Origin: Caldicellulosiruptor acetigenus
GTDB taxonomy: Bacteria > Bacillota > Thermoanaerobacteria > Caldicellulosiruptorales > Caldicellulosiruptoraceae
Assembly (NCBI RefSeq): GCF_026914305.1
Contig: NZ_CP113866.1
Span: 1,119,501 to 1,183,500, forward strand
DNA length: 64,000 nucleotides
Direction of reading: 5' to 3'
Position numbers and translations under genes: made by a program. Below the pieces are notes generated by a model, which was not told the DNA's origin, searched no databases, and saw nothing but the letters and a program-made list of their open reading frames with translations. Of the stretch, positions 10,568 through 19,211 are shown one piece after another. The first letter of the stretch is position 1, and each line of letters opens with the position of its first letter.

Positions 10568-12385
10568 TTATAATCGGTATTTCGAAAGCTCTTCTTTAAA
10601 TACATTTGAGAGGTTTTCAAGGTCAGCAACCTTGCTCAAAAGATCTTTTATACTCTCTGCATACATAGAAATTGAAGCTGCCATCTCCTGCGCAGATGCA
10701 GAGTTTTCTTGTGATATTGCCGAAAGAGATGTGATTGTTTCAAATACGCTTGAAATCCTTTCAGCTTCCTGCGAAAGAGATTCAATTTGCACAATCAAAG
10801 TCTCAACCACATTTGATATTCTTTCAATGTTTTGGTTGTTTCTATTCACAACGTCATTTAAAGTAGACTCGCTCTTTGTAAGTTTTTCAAACTGCTGAGT
10901 TAAAGTGGTTGAAAGAGTTTCAATTTCCTCAACAAAGGTCTTGAGATTCTTATTAATTGTCTTTGCAAATGACATTGTGCTGTCTGCAAGTTTTCTTATC
11001 TCATCTGCAACAACTGCAAATCCAACACCAACATTTCCAGCCCTTGCAGCTTCAATTGAGGCATTGAGTGCAAGCATGTTAATCTGGTTTGAAATTTCTG
11101 CAACTGTTGATGTTATCTTCATAACCTCATTTGCCTCTTCAGAAAGCTTACTACCTTTTTGAACTATCTCAGAAAACTCTGTGCTAATTATGTTTATATC
11201 CTTTGCAGCTTCACTTATGTCTTTTCCAGAATTGTTAAGTATTTGATTGACGTCTGTCAAAATATCTTTTGTTTGAGTTTGCTGTGACACAATTGATTTT
11301 AGATTTTCAATATTTTCATTCAGAGTTGTTATAGCCTTTTCAATCTCTTCTGCCTGATGTACTGCACCCTGAGCAACATCGTTTACAATGCCAGATACTG
11401 AATCAGAAAGACTTTTCATCTTGTCAGCAATCTCTTTTATGTTCTTTGAGAAATTGTATATCTCGTCACTTCCACCCTTGAGCAAAAGCAAATCTTTTTT
11501 AACAGAAGATTTTGTGGTTGCTAACATTTTTGCAAAGTTTTCTAATTTGTCATTTGTCTTTATAATCAGTGAGCCACTAAAATCCAAGTTCTTAAGAGAA
11601 TTTAACTCATCATAAATAGGCTTTAAAGGTCTTAAGATGAAAAACGCAGCAAAGAATGTGGTTATAAAAGTGAGGCCTGCCGTAAGAAGATGGCTGGCAT
11701 ATTCAGTTTTGTTTGACTCGAATATAAAACTTAAAACTATAACTGCGATTGATGAGAATATAGAAATCTTAAACTCCAAAGACCTTATAAAACCTAAACC
11801 CGCTATTATATTAAAATAAGCTTTTTTAACCTTTCGATTTGTCTTTTCAAATCTAATTCTAATTTTTAAATGATAAAATCCTTCTTCATCTTTAAATCTT
11901 TCAAGCTCTTCAAAATCAAGCTTTTCATTGAAAAATTCAGCGCTTCCTTCAAGAAGACCAAGAAAATAATCGTAAAATCCTCTTTTGGATACATACGTTA
12001 TGTAGGCTTCGTTTGGTGATATCTCTTCAAAGATTATTCGCGGAGGCTTTGCACCTTTTATCATTCGGGTAAGCTGGCTGTGAACATCGTCCATATATTC
12101 CAAAAAGCCTTTGAGAGACAGTCTTTGAAAATATGAAGGGAACCATTTACTAAAGGTTCTTATGTTGTTTTTTCCAATCTCTCTCCACATCTGCGATGGA
12201 AGAATATTTGCCTTTTCGCACGCCTTTTCAATCATCCTGTGAACAAGCTCATCGTCAATATCATCTGTGGGTGAAATTATCACCGATTCGTCAAGTCCCA
12301 TACCTTGCCGTGCATACTTTTTAACATCATCTCCCCATATATTTCCAATTGTTTCAAGCCAGGTTAAAACAACAGTTCCTTTCAA
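10568..12385 (-). CDS. Methyl-accepting chemotaxis protein with N-terminal H-NOX haem domain
   Basis: From the TTG at 12385 (AAGGGGAAATGAAGG before it) the protein is 605 residues. Residues 1-185 are an H-NOX domain with Trp9, Asn74, His102 (in DDVHSQL), Pro115, the Tyr131-Ser133-Arg135 haem-propionate triad and Tyr140. These positions match the O2-binding H-NOX of Caldanaerobacter one for one. Two membrane segments follow (about 205-265), then an MCP signalling domain with the hairpin tip around [18 protein letters not shown]. It likely senses O2 or NO and signals to CheA. A longer frame starts at 12454 but breaks this numbering. Confidence 0.93.
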   Translation of the reverse strand: MKGTVVLTWLETIGNIWGDDVKKYARQGMGLDESVIISPTDDIDDELVHRMIEKACEKANILPSQMWREIGKNNIRTFSKWFPSYFQRLSLKGFLEYMDDVHSQLTRMIKGAKPPRIIFEEISPNEAYITYVSKRGFYDYFLGLLEGSAEFFNEKLDFEELERFKDEEGFYHLKIRIRFEKTNRKVKKAYFNIIAGLGFIRSLEFKISIFSSIAVIVLSFIFESNKTEYASHLLTAGLTFITTFFAAFFILRPLKPIYDELNSLKNLDFSGSLIIKTNDKLENFAKMLATTKSSVKKDLLLLKGGSDEIYNFSKNIKEIADKMKSLSDSVSGIVNDVAQGAVHQAEEIEKAITTLNENIENLKSIVSQQTQTKDILTDVNQILNNSGKDISEAAKDINIISTEFSEIVQKGSKLSEEANEVMKITSTVAEISNQINMLALNASIEAARAGNVGVGFAVVADEIRKLADSTMSFAKTINKNLKTFVEEIETLSTTLTQQFEKLTKSESTLNDVVNRNNQNIERISNVVETLIVQIESLSQEAERISSVFETITSLSAISQENSASAQEMAASISMYAESIKDLLSKVADLENLSNVFKEELSKYRL

Positions 12386-12446
12386 GCCTTCATTTCCCCT
12401 TTCTAAAAAAGTGCGATATATATAAATAATACCACAAAAATTGAAA

Positions 12447-12471
12447 AAGAGCACAACTTTTATGTGCTCTT
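12447..12471 (-). terminator. Terminator hairpin after the 66-residue gene
   Basis: AAGAGCACA and TGTGCTCTT form a 9-bp stem with a 7-base loop. On the minus strand it is followed by TTTTCAATTTTT. The stem overlaps the last codons of the 12460-12660 gene. Confidence 0.6.
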
Positions 12472-12660
12472 CTCAATCCTCCTTTGTGCTTCGCTTTCTA
12501 TAAGTCTATCCAAAAATATAGATTTTTCAAAAACTTCTTTTCGTGCGATAATACCTTTGTCAACCAAAACTTCAATCAGCGAGGTTATCATCAAAGTAGT
12601 CTTATAGTCAACCTCTTTGAGCTGTGAAATCTGAGATAAAATATCAATTGACCCTTTCAT
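12460..12660 (-). CDS. Small helical protein of unknown function
   Basis: The 66-residue protein ([18 protein letters not shown]...) is predicted all-helical with no signal peptide or metal motif. It is preceded by GAGGGAGAGG and lies just upstream of the H-NOX chemoreceptor on the same strand, with a weak terminator between them. I do not recognise the family. Confidence 0.55.
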   Translation of the reverse strand: MKGSIDILSQISQLKEVDYKTTLMITSLIEVLVDKGIIARKEVFEKSIFLDRLIESEAQRRIEKST

Positions 12661-12771
12661 TTGACCTCAATACCTCTCCCTCTGTTTTAAAATTTTTTAA
12701 TTGCTATCATTTTGATTATTGGCTAAAATGTAATTAACTATACATCTGATGAAAACGGAGGGATTCATATA

Positions 12772-13203
12772 ATGAACTATTTGTGGCTAATATTCGGACT
12801 TTTATCAGCTCTGTTTGCATCTCTTGTTGCAATATTTGGAAAGATTGGTCTAAAAGGCATTGATACAAACGTTGCAACAGCTATAAGAGCTGTGATTATG
12901 GCTACTTTTTTAATCATTGTAGTTGCATTTCAGGGGAGACTGAGCAAGGTTTCAGATGTTTTAGCTGATAAAAAGGCTATTTTGTTTATTGTCTTAAGTG
13001 GCGTTGCAGGAGCTCTATCATGGCTTTTCTATTTTTTGGCTCTCAAGAATGGGAAGGTTCAGCAGGTTGCGCCAATCGACAGGCTTTCGGTTGTGTTTGC
13101 AATTGTACTTGCTGCCATTTTTCTTGGCGAGAAGGTTTCATTTTACACAGCAATTGGAGTGTTGCTAATTGCCGCAGGTTCTATATTTGTTGCACTGGGC
13201 TGA
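12772..13203 (+). CDS. Half-size EamA/DMT transporter
   Basis: The 143-residue protein has about five hydrophobic segments. It carries the EamA features A-I-R-A near residue 43, a lysine-containing short loop FYFLALKNGKVQQVAPIDRL, and FLGEKVS before the last two helices. EamA transporters normally have two such repeats (about 300 residues); single-repeat forms like this dimerise. The substrate is unknown. AACGGAGGG precedes the ATG. Confidence 0.85.
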   Translation: MNYLWLIFGLLSALFASLVAIFGKIGLKGIDTNVATAIRAVIMATFLIIVVAFQGRLSKVSDVLADKKAILFIVLSGVAGALSWLFYFLALKNGKVQQVAPIDRLSVVFAIVLAAIFLGEKVSFYTAIGVLLIAAGSIFVALG

Positions 13204-13260
13204 GAAGTTATTTTAGGAAAAATGTAGATTAAAGACTTTTAAGAGGGGAAAGACAGCAGT

Positions 13261-14082
13261 ATGAAGACATGTTTTATAGTCAACACTTCTTTGGAAAAAG
13301 GACTTCCTATTTATCTCAAGAGTGTGGGTTACAATCAGTGTCAAGAGCATATTATCAGAAAGAATGGGCATCCGGATTTTCATTATCTTCATACCGCACA
13401 CGGTAGTGGAGTTTTAATTGTGGATGGGAAGGAATACATTGTTGATGAGTTTACTGCATTTTTCTTGTGGCCAGGTGTGCCTCATGAATATTATGCAATA
13501 TCTTCTGAGTGGTCAACAGTGTGGCTTACTTTCAATGGACCTGCCTCTGAAATGATATTAAAAACTATGGGAATAAAACCTTTTGAAATATTTAAACTCT
13601 CAAGCAAGCAATATTTGGAAGGCATCTTAGAAGCTATTTCAAACAAAGCATCATTTTACAATTATATAGTGTCGATTGAATGTTCACAGCTCATTTATAG
13701 CTTCATCCTTCACATGGCATTAAATCTGCAAAATAAAATTGAGAGAAATTTTGAGAGCAACTATTTAAAGTTACTTCCAATCTTGAAATATATTGAAGAG
13801 AATTATTTTAAAAACATCACCTTAGATGAACTTTCTAAGCAGATTGGTCTTTCACCGCAGCATCTTTGCTCAGTTTTTAAAAAGACTTTTCAAACAACGC
13901 CCTACGAATACTTGATAAGAATTAGGATTCAAAAAGCAAAAGAACTTTTGATAAAAAATCCGATGATTCAAATAAAAGAAGTATGCTATGAGGTTGGATT
14001 CAAAAATCCAAGTTATTTTTGCTACATGTTCAAAAAATTAGAAGGTATAACTCCAATGCAGTTCAAAAGGCTATTTGGTTAA
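13261..14082 (+). CDS. AraC family transcriptional regulator
   Basis: The 273-residue protein has an N-terminal cupin sensor domain (HTAHGSGVLIVDGKEYIV, WPGVPHEYYA). Two helix-turn-helix units are at the C-terminus (LDELSKQIGLSPQHLCSVFK and IKEVCYEVGFKNPSYFCYMF), ending in the family's P-x-Q-F-K-R. Regulators of this layout often sense sugars. Its target is not evident: the neighbours are an EamA transporter and a SIMPL protein. Confidence 0.93.
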   Translation: MKTCFIVNTSLEKGLPIYLKSVGYNQCQEHIIRKNGHPDFHYLHTAHGSGVLIVDGKEYIVDEFTAFFLWPGVPHEYYAISSEWSTVWLTFNGPASEMILKTMGIKPFEIFKLSSKQYLEGILEAISNKASFYNYIVSIECSQLIYSFILHMALNLQNKIERNFESNYLKLLPILKYIEENYFKNITLDELSKQIGLSPQHLCSVFKKTFQTTPYEYLIRIRIQKAKELLIKNPMIQIKEVCYEVGFKNPSYFCYMFKKLEGITPMQFKRLFG

Positions 14083-14183
14083 AAAATTTTCTAAGGAGCA
14101 CAACATTTATGAAAGTGAAGCGTTATATAAGGTAGAGTGAAAAACAAGAAAAAATTGTTTTATGGGAGGGAATTTAATCGAAA

Positions 14184-14912
14184 ATGAAAAACAAAAAGAT
14201 TGTAGCTGTGAGTTTGGCAAGCTTGCTGCTGCTGCTGGCAACTTTTTTGGTATTTTTTGCGCGAAAGGTGGATGCTTCATCTGCATCTGTCCAGCCAAAA
14301 ACAGAGATTACTGTAAAAGGACAGGCATCGGTGTATGTAGAACCTGACATAGCCATTTTGACATTTGGAGTTGTGAGTGAAGATATAAGTGCAGATGCTG
14401 CATACTCTCAGACTGCAGCAAAGATTAACAAAACCATTGATGCAGTAAAAAAGCTTGGAATTGACCCAAAGGATATAAAGACACTCAGAGTAAATGTTTA
14501 TCCAAAATATTCTTACAACAAAGATGACGGCACTTCAAAGATAGTGGGCTTTTATGCATCAACTGATTTGACTGTAACTGTAAGAAATCTTTCTATTGTT
14601 GGGAAGGTGATTGATACTGCATTCAAAAATGGTGTAAATACATTCAGTAGCCTTACATTTGATGTCTCAAACTCATCGTCTTACTACAACCAGGCACTCT
14701 CAAAAGCACTTGAAAATGCAAAGCAAAAAGCATCAACAATTGCAAAAGGGCTTGGCATAAGCCTTGGCAAGCCAAAATCTGTTACTGAAAATAGCTATGT
14801 GAACAATCCTCCTATAGTCTACTACAAAGCAGAAGCTATGGCTTCTTCAACATCAACCCAAATTCAGCCTGGAACAATTGAGATAAAGGCAGAGGTAACA
14901 TTGGTATATTGA
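14184..14912 (+). CDS. SIMPL-domain (DUF541) exported protein
   Basis: The 242-residue protein has a signal anchor or signal peptide (about 5-27, KIVAVSLASLLLLLATFLVF). A SIMPL domain follows with ITVKGQASVYVEPDIAILTFG, AAKINKTIDAVKKLGI and the closing IEIKAEVTLVY. Family members are extracytoplasmic, and some bind ions or have stress roles; no enzyme function is known. GGGAGGG lies 14-20 bases before the ATG. Confidence 0.9.
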   Translation: MKNKKIVAVSLASLLLLLATFLVFFARKVDASSASVQPKTEITVKGQASVYVEPDIAILTFGVVSEDISADAAYSQTAAKINKTIDAVKKLGIDPKDIKTLRVNVYPKYSYNKDDGTSKIVGFYASTDLTVTVRNLSIVGKVIDTAFKNGVNTFSSLTFDVSNSSSYYNQALSKALENAKQKASTIAKGLGISLGKPKSVTENSYVNNPPIVYYKAEAMASSTSTQIQPGTIEIKAEVTLVY

Positions 14913-14932
14913 GATTTTCTAAAATATATGCA

Positions 14933-14964
14933 AAAAGGCGGCAGTTTTATCACTGCCGCCTTTT
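14933..14964. terminator. Bidirectional terminator between SIMPL gene and trxA
   Basis: AAAAGGCGGCAG and CTGCCGCCTTTT form a perfect 12-bp stem with an 8-base loop, giving A/T tracts on both sides. It serves the two convergent genes. Confidence 0.9.
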
Positions 14965-14994
14965 CAGGTAGTTTTTTCAAGTAGCATTAAGATA

Positions 14995-15321
14995 TTACAG
15001 ATTTCTGTTTATAAAGTTTACAAAGTCGCTCTTAGGTCTTGCACCGATAATCTTGTCAACTGCCTTGCCATTTTTAAAGAGCATTATTGTCGGAATGCTC
15101 ATGATTCTAAATGCATATGCTATGTCGCCATAATCGTCAACATTGAGTTTTGCGAATTTTACTTTCCCTGCATATTCCTGAGCAAGCTCTTCTATAACAG
15201 GTGCAACCATTCTGCAAGGTCCGCACCACGCTGCCCAGAAATCAACAACAACAGGAATATCTGATTGCAAGACCTCTCTTTCAAAGTTTTCACTTGTCAG
15301 GGTTACAATATTATTTGCCAT
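14995..15321 (-). CDS. trxA: Thioredoxin
   Basis: The 108-residue thioredoxin fold has the active site [10 protein letters not shown], the cis-proline region [14 protein letters not shown] and normal length. It reduces protein disulfides in the cytoplasm. ATG 15321 is chosen because AAGGGGATG lies before it; an upstream in-frame start at 15342 has no SD. It follows the CsoR-type sensor by 45 bases and may be controlled by it. Confidence 0.93.
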   Translation of the reverse strand: MANNIVTLTSENFEREVLQSDIPVVVDFWAAWCGPCRMVAPVIEELAQEYAGKVKFAKLNVDDYGDIAYAFRIMSIPTIMLFKNGKAVDKIIGARPKSDFVNFINRNL

Positions 15322-15366
15322 CTTTATCACATCCCCTTTCAATTTTTATATATACCCATTTTTTAT

Positions 15367-15636
15367 TTATTTGATAAACCTTAATAAGGTTTCAATCAGC
15401 TCATCAATGCTTTTTTCATTTTCAGTATTTTTGTACTCGGCAATGCATGACTTTGAATACTTTTCAAGTATGATTGCTCCTACCTTGTTGAGTGCAGCTT
15501 TTACAGCTGCAATCTGTGTCAAAACATCGTTGCAAGACTTGTCATTCTCAATCATCTTCTGGATACCCTTAATCTGTCCTTCAATCTTTCTGAGTCTCAG
15601 CAGTAGATTCTCTTTTTCCTTGCTCAGTTCATCCAC
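15367..15636 (-). CDS. CsoR/FrmR-family sensor, CstR-like (Cys-Tyr-Cys)
   Basis: The 89-residue all-helical repressor has LRKIEGQIKGIQKMI, Cys35 and Cys64 (from the GTG at 15636). The copper-sensing CsoR triad is Cys-His-Cys at spacing 25 and 4, and here the His position is Tyr60. With the Cys pair kept at spacing 29, the protein resembles the persulfide sensor CstR more than a copper sensor. GGGAGGG is eight bases from the GTG and only two from an upstream TTG. It probably controls itself and trxA. Confidence 0.85.
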   Translation of the reverse strand: MDELSKEKENLLLRLRKIEGQIKGIQKMIENDKSCNDVLTQIAAVKAALNKVGAIILEKYSKSCIAEYKNTENEKSIDELIETLLRFIK

Positions 15637-15854
15637 TTTCAAACCCTCCCTATACCATATACCCCTATCACTTATTTATTATACCCTCTTTTTTCATTTT
15701 GTCAACATTTTTAAAAATAATTTTTTGCAAAAGATTTCTATAATAAACATTAGATTTTAGGAGATAATTAAAGATAGAATTGGTTTTTCTCAAAAAATTA
15801 AAAAATAATCGTGGATTTTGGTCTTAAATTGCCCGAAATAGGCTTTTTTAATAA

Positions 15855-15882
15855 TTGACAAGTATTCACAGATGGGTATAAT
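15855..15882 (+). promoter_or_regulatory. Sigma-A promoter for the glycosyltransferase pair
   Basis: TTGACA at 15855-15860 and TATAAT at 15877-15882, 16 bases apart, are both perfect consensus. The start codon is 165 bases downstream, leaving a leader of about 150 bases. Confidence 0.85.
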
Positions 15883-15889
15883 GAAAATC

Positions 15890-16030
15890 AAGGAAGGTCA
15901 AAGTAAAACAAGTCAGGGTATAAAGTCAAAGTCTCATGTCGTCTGTGGGTTTCCAGCGGTTTTCGTAAGTAAGGTATAAGTAAAAGTGGCAGTGGGAAAA
16001 ATAATTTTAGCTACAAGCTAAATATTTTTT
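15890..16030 (+). ncRNA. 5' leader with terminator-like hairpin before the GT4 gene
   Basis: The leader between promoter 15855 and the SD at 16034 contains repeated TCAAAGT words (near 15898 and 15929). It ends in a hairpin TTTAGCT-ACA-AGCTAAA (16006-16022) followed by TATTTTTT. A terminator placed just before an SD suggests attenuation. The short AT-rich stem is weak, and I match no known riboswitch. Confidence 0.4.
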
Positions 16031-16047
16031 GAAAAGGAGGGATTGGA

Positions 16048-17208
16048 ATGGCTATAAAGCCAGTGTTTGTAAGCACATATCCTCCGAGAGAATGTGGTAT
16101 TGCCACTTTTACACAGGATTTGGTAAATGCAATTGAAAAATATAATGATGTAAGACGTTGTTATATAATTGCTCTGAGCAAAGACAAGCATATTTATGAC
16201 AATAGAGTAATATATGATATTAACCAAGATAAATTTTCAAATTATGTAAAAGCAGCTAATCTTATTAATATGTCTGACATTGATGTTGTGGTAATTGAGC
16301 ATGAATATGGGATATTTGGCGGGGAGGATGGAGATTATATAATCCCATTTGTGAAGCTTATCAAAAAACCAATCATTACAACATTCCACACAGTTTTGAA
16401 AAATCCAACTGCAAAACAATTTGAGATACTGAAAAAGTTGGCAGATGCAAGTTTCAAGGTCATCACAATGGCAAAAACAACAAAGGATATTCTCATGGAA
16501 GTGTATGACATAGAAGAAGAAAAGATTGAAATTGTTCATCATGGTGTTCCTTATATGGAACTTGAAGATAGAGAGACTTTAAAAGAAAAGTATGGATTAA
16601 AAGGTAGAAAAGTGATATCCACGTTTGGGCTTATTAGCCCTGGCAAGGGTTTAGAGTATGCGATTGAAGCAATGGACAAGGTAAGAAAAGAATTTCCAGA
16701 GGCTGTGTATTTAATTTTGGGTCAAACACATCCAAATATCAAAAGAATAAAGGGCGAAGAGTATAGAGAAAAACTTATGAATATGGTAAAAGAATTAAAG
16801 TTAGAAAACAACGTCCAGTTTGTTGACAAATATCTAACAAAAGTAGAAATAATGGAGTATTTGCGACTGAGCGACATTTACCTGACTCCTTACATAGGGA
16901 GGGAGCAGGCAGTATCAGGTACGCTCGCATATGCTATTGGTTCTGGCAAGGCTATAGTTTCGACGCCTTATACTTACGCTCAGGAGATGCTATCAAGTGG
17001 CAGAGGTGTTCTTGTAGAGTTTGAAGATGCACAGTCGATTGCAGATGGTATATTGATGCTTTTGAAAGATGAAAGTCTCAGGAAAGAGATTGAAAGAAAG
17101 ACATTGGAGATTGGCAAAGAAATGTACTGGCACAATGTTGCAAAGAGAATGATAGATATATTCTATGATGTTGTTGAGATAAATAAGAAGGTAGGGGTGA
17201 TAGCATGA
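16048..17208 (+). CDS. GT4-family glycosyltransferase
   Basis: The 386-residue GT-B protein starts PVFVSTYPPRECGIATF. It has the acceptor-side EHEYGIFGG, the hinge FGLISPGKGLEYAIEAMD and the donor-site region YIGREQAVSGTLAYAIGSG. It transfers a sugar from a nucleotide-sugar donor; acceptor and donor are unknown. AAAGGAGGG precedes the ATG. Its stop overlaps the next start in ATGA, so translation is coupled. Similar GT4 plus helical-barrel pairs occur in mannan- or oligosaccharide-related clusters. Confidence 0.88.
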   Translation: MAIKPVFVSTYPPRECGIATFTQDLVNAIEKYNDVRRCYIIALSKDKHIYDNRVIYDINQDKFSNYVKAANLINMSDIDVVVIEHEYGIFGGEDGDYIIPFVKLIKKPIITTFHTVLKNPTAKQFEILKKLADASFKVITMAKTTKDILMEVYDIEEEKIEIVHHGVPYMELEDRETLKEKYGLKGRKVISTFGLISPGKGLEYAIEAMDKVRKEFPEAVYLILGQTHPNIKRIKGEEYREKLMNMVKELKLENNVQFVDKYLTKVEIMEYLRLSDIYLTPYIGREQAVSGTLAYAIGSGKAIVSTPYTYAQEMLSSGRGVLVEFEDAQSIADGILMLLKDESLRKEIERKTLEIGKEMYWHNVAKRMIDIFYDVVEINKKVGVIA

Positions 17209-18287
17209 AAAGAGGAACAAAAAGGCTTGCCCTTCCTTCTTTGAACACAAAACATCTTTTTAGAATGACAGACTCAACAGGAATTTTGCAGCACGCTAAA
17301 TTCTCAGTCCCAAACTACAAAGAAGGATATACCACAGATGACAATGCAAGAGCGCTGATTGTTGCCTTGAGGCTTTATGAAAAGACAGGAGACAAATCTT
17401 ACCTTGACCTTGTTTACAGATACATGGCGTTTTTATACAATGCTTACACTGAGGATGGCTTTTTCAGAAACTTTATGAATTATTCAAGGGTGTTTCTGGA
17501 CGAGAAAGGCACAGAAGACTGTTTTGCAAGGTCTTTGATTGCTCTTTCGTATGTTTACAGCTCTGAGATACTTGATAGCTCTATTAAAGAGCTTGCGTAT
17601 GTGATGTTAAAACGCTCGCTCAGAAATGTTTTGCATCTCACCTATCCAATTAGCATTGCATATTCAGTGATTGCACTTTCAATACTGCACGACATAAAAG
17701 AGTTTTCAAGTGAAGCAAAAATGTACTTAGAAGCTCTTTCTGAAAAACTTTTAAACTTTTACCACAAACACTCAGATGAAAACTGGAAATGGTTTTCAGA
17801 CAAGCTCACATATGCCAATGCGATAATTCCCTATGCTTTGTTTAGAGCTTTTGCTGTTACAGAAAAAGAAAAGTATTTAAAGGTTGCAAAAGAAGCTCTT
17901 GATTTCTTGTCTGGTATTTTATTTGAAAATGGCTTTTTGAGAGTTATAGGGAACAGAGGATGGTATGAAAAAGGGAAAGAACGTCCTTATTTTGATGAAC
18001 AACCAATTGATGCATGTGACTGTGTGATTGCCTATACTGAGGCTTATAAAATCACTGAAGAAAAAGAATACAAAGAAAAAGCTCTCAAAGCTTTCAGGTG
18101 GTTTTTGGGTGAAAATATTCACAGAAAACCTCTGTATGATGAAAAAACAGGAGGATGTAGAGACGGTATAGAAGAGGATGGCATTAACCAGAACCAGGGT
18201 GCAGAGTCTACCATTTGCTACCTCTTAGCAAGGCTTTTCATTGAAGAGCTTGTTAAAAGTGAAGAAAAGAACAAAGAGGTTGTGTAA
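17205..18287 (+). CDS. (alpha/alpha)6-barrel carbohydrate-related protein
   Basis: The 360-residue protein has regularly spaced helices and motifs TTDDNARALIVALRLYE, NWKWFSDKLTYANAIIPYAL and NQNQGAESTICYL. These are typical of six-hairpin glycosidase-like proteins found next to GT4 enzymes. It may be a glycoside hydrolase or phosphorylase-like partner, but the catalytic residues cannot be assigned. It overlaps the GT4 gene by four bases and ends in a strong terminator. Confidence 0.7.
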   Translation: MKRGTKRLALPSLNTKHLFRMTDSTGILQHAKFSVPNYKEGYTTDDNARALIVALRLYEKTGDKSYLDLVYRYMAFLYNAYTEDGFFRNFMNYSRVFLDEKGTEDCFARSLIALSYVYSSEILDSSIKELAYVMLKRSLRNVLHLTYPISIAYSVIALSILHDIKEFSSEAKMYLEALSEKLLNFYHKHSDENWKWFSDKLTYANAIIPYALFRAFAVTEKEKYLKVAKEALDFLSGILFENGFLRVIGNRGWYEKGKERPYFDEQPIDACDCVIAYTEAYKITEEKEYKEKALKAFRWFLGENIHRKPLYDEKTGGCRDGIEEDGINQNQGAESTICYLLARLFIEELVKSEEKNKEVV

Positions 18288-18309
18288 GTTTCTCACAACC
18301 TCTTTTTTT
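18273..18309 (+). terminator. Intrinsic terminator of the GT4 operon
   Basis: AAAGAGGTTGTG (18273-18284) pairs perfectly with CACAACCTCTTT (18294-18305) and runs into a T tract. The stem includes the last codons of the upstream gene. Confidence 0.9.
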
Positions 18310-18545
18310 CTTCTAATTTTTTAAAAATTGGTGTATTTTGATTTTCTATGGTTGTTTTGAGATTGTTTTGACTATCTTCCTTGCTAAGATTCAAATAGTT
18401 TTGGAATGTTTCTGTTATTCTTTCAATATCACTTGGCTTTTTCATTTCTTTTATTCCTGCTAAGTAAAGTGTTTGATATTATTATTGACAAAAATTATAA
18501 TTGTTATTAGAAAGAAAAAGATAGATTTTGGGGAGAAAGGTTTTA

Positions 18546-19211
18546 GTGATTTCAAAGCGAATTGAGGAAATCATAAATCTATTGGATAGGTGCAATACTC
18601 TTGCTGATATAGGATGTGACCACGGATATGTTGCGGTAGAAGCTATCAAAAGAAAAATTGCAAATAGAGTCTTTGCAGTTGACATCAATCTTCAACCTCT
18701 TTTGAAAGCAAAAGAGCTTTCTAAAAAAGAAAATGTGGATGATAAAATAGAGTTTTTACTTGGCAACGGATTTGACCCAATTGAGGGCAGTGTTGATGAA
18801 GCTGTTATTGCAGGGATGGGAGCAGAAAACATCTGTAGTATTTTATCCAGGGCAAAGGACAGAATATTTAATACCACCTTGATATTGCAGCCAATGAAAG
18901 ATGTTGAGCTTTTAAGAAAATGGCTTTTTGAAAATGGGTTTGATATATTAAAGGAAAAAGTTATAAAAGACAAAAACAGGTTTTATGTTATTATAAAATC
19001 CAGCTACTTGCCGGAAAAAATATCTTTTTCAGATAAAGATATTTACATTGGAAGACACATTCTTGACAGAACAGAAGAAGCTTACGAATTTCTTTTGAAA
19101 ATGAAAGAAAAGATGAAGAAAATCATAGGGATGAAAAAGAAGAGCTTTTTAGATACCTCATATGAAGAAAAGGTTTTAATTATGATTGAGGAGGAATTGA
19201 AAAAGTGGTAA
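18546..19211 (+). CDS. trmK: tRNA (adenine(22)-N1)-methyltransferase
   Basis: The 221-residue class I methyltransferase has RCNTLADIGCDHGYVAVEA as SAM motif I, VDEAVIAGMGAENI and LILQPMKDVELLRKWL, all typical of TrmK (YqfN). It methylates A22 of tRNA. GTG 18546 is chosen because GGGAGAAAGG lies six or more bases before it; a TTG at 18528 in frame has no SD. It overlaps the nif3-like gene by seven bases, the conserved trmK-yqfO pairing. Confidence 0.92.
   Translation: MISKRIEEIINLLDRCNTLADIGCDHGYVAVEAIKRKIANRVFAVDINLQPLLKAKELSKKENVDDKIEFLLGNGFDPIEGSVDEAVIAGMGAENICSILSRAKDRIFNTTLILQPMKDVELLRKWLFENGFDILKEKVIKDKNRFYVIIKSSYLPEKISFSDKDIYIGRHILDRTEEAYEFLLKMKEKMKKIIGMKKKSFLDTSYEEKVLIMIEEELKKW

Noticed and set aside
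15890-15940. CtsR heat-shock operator, suggested by GGTCAAA words
   Set aside because: The CtsR site needs tandem GGTCAAA heptads with three-base spacing; here the words are about 30 bases apart and only partly matching.
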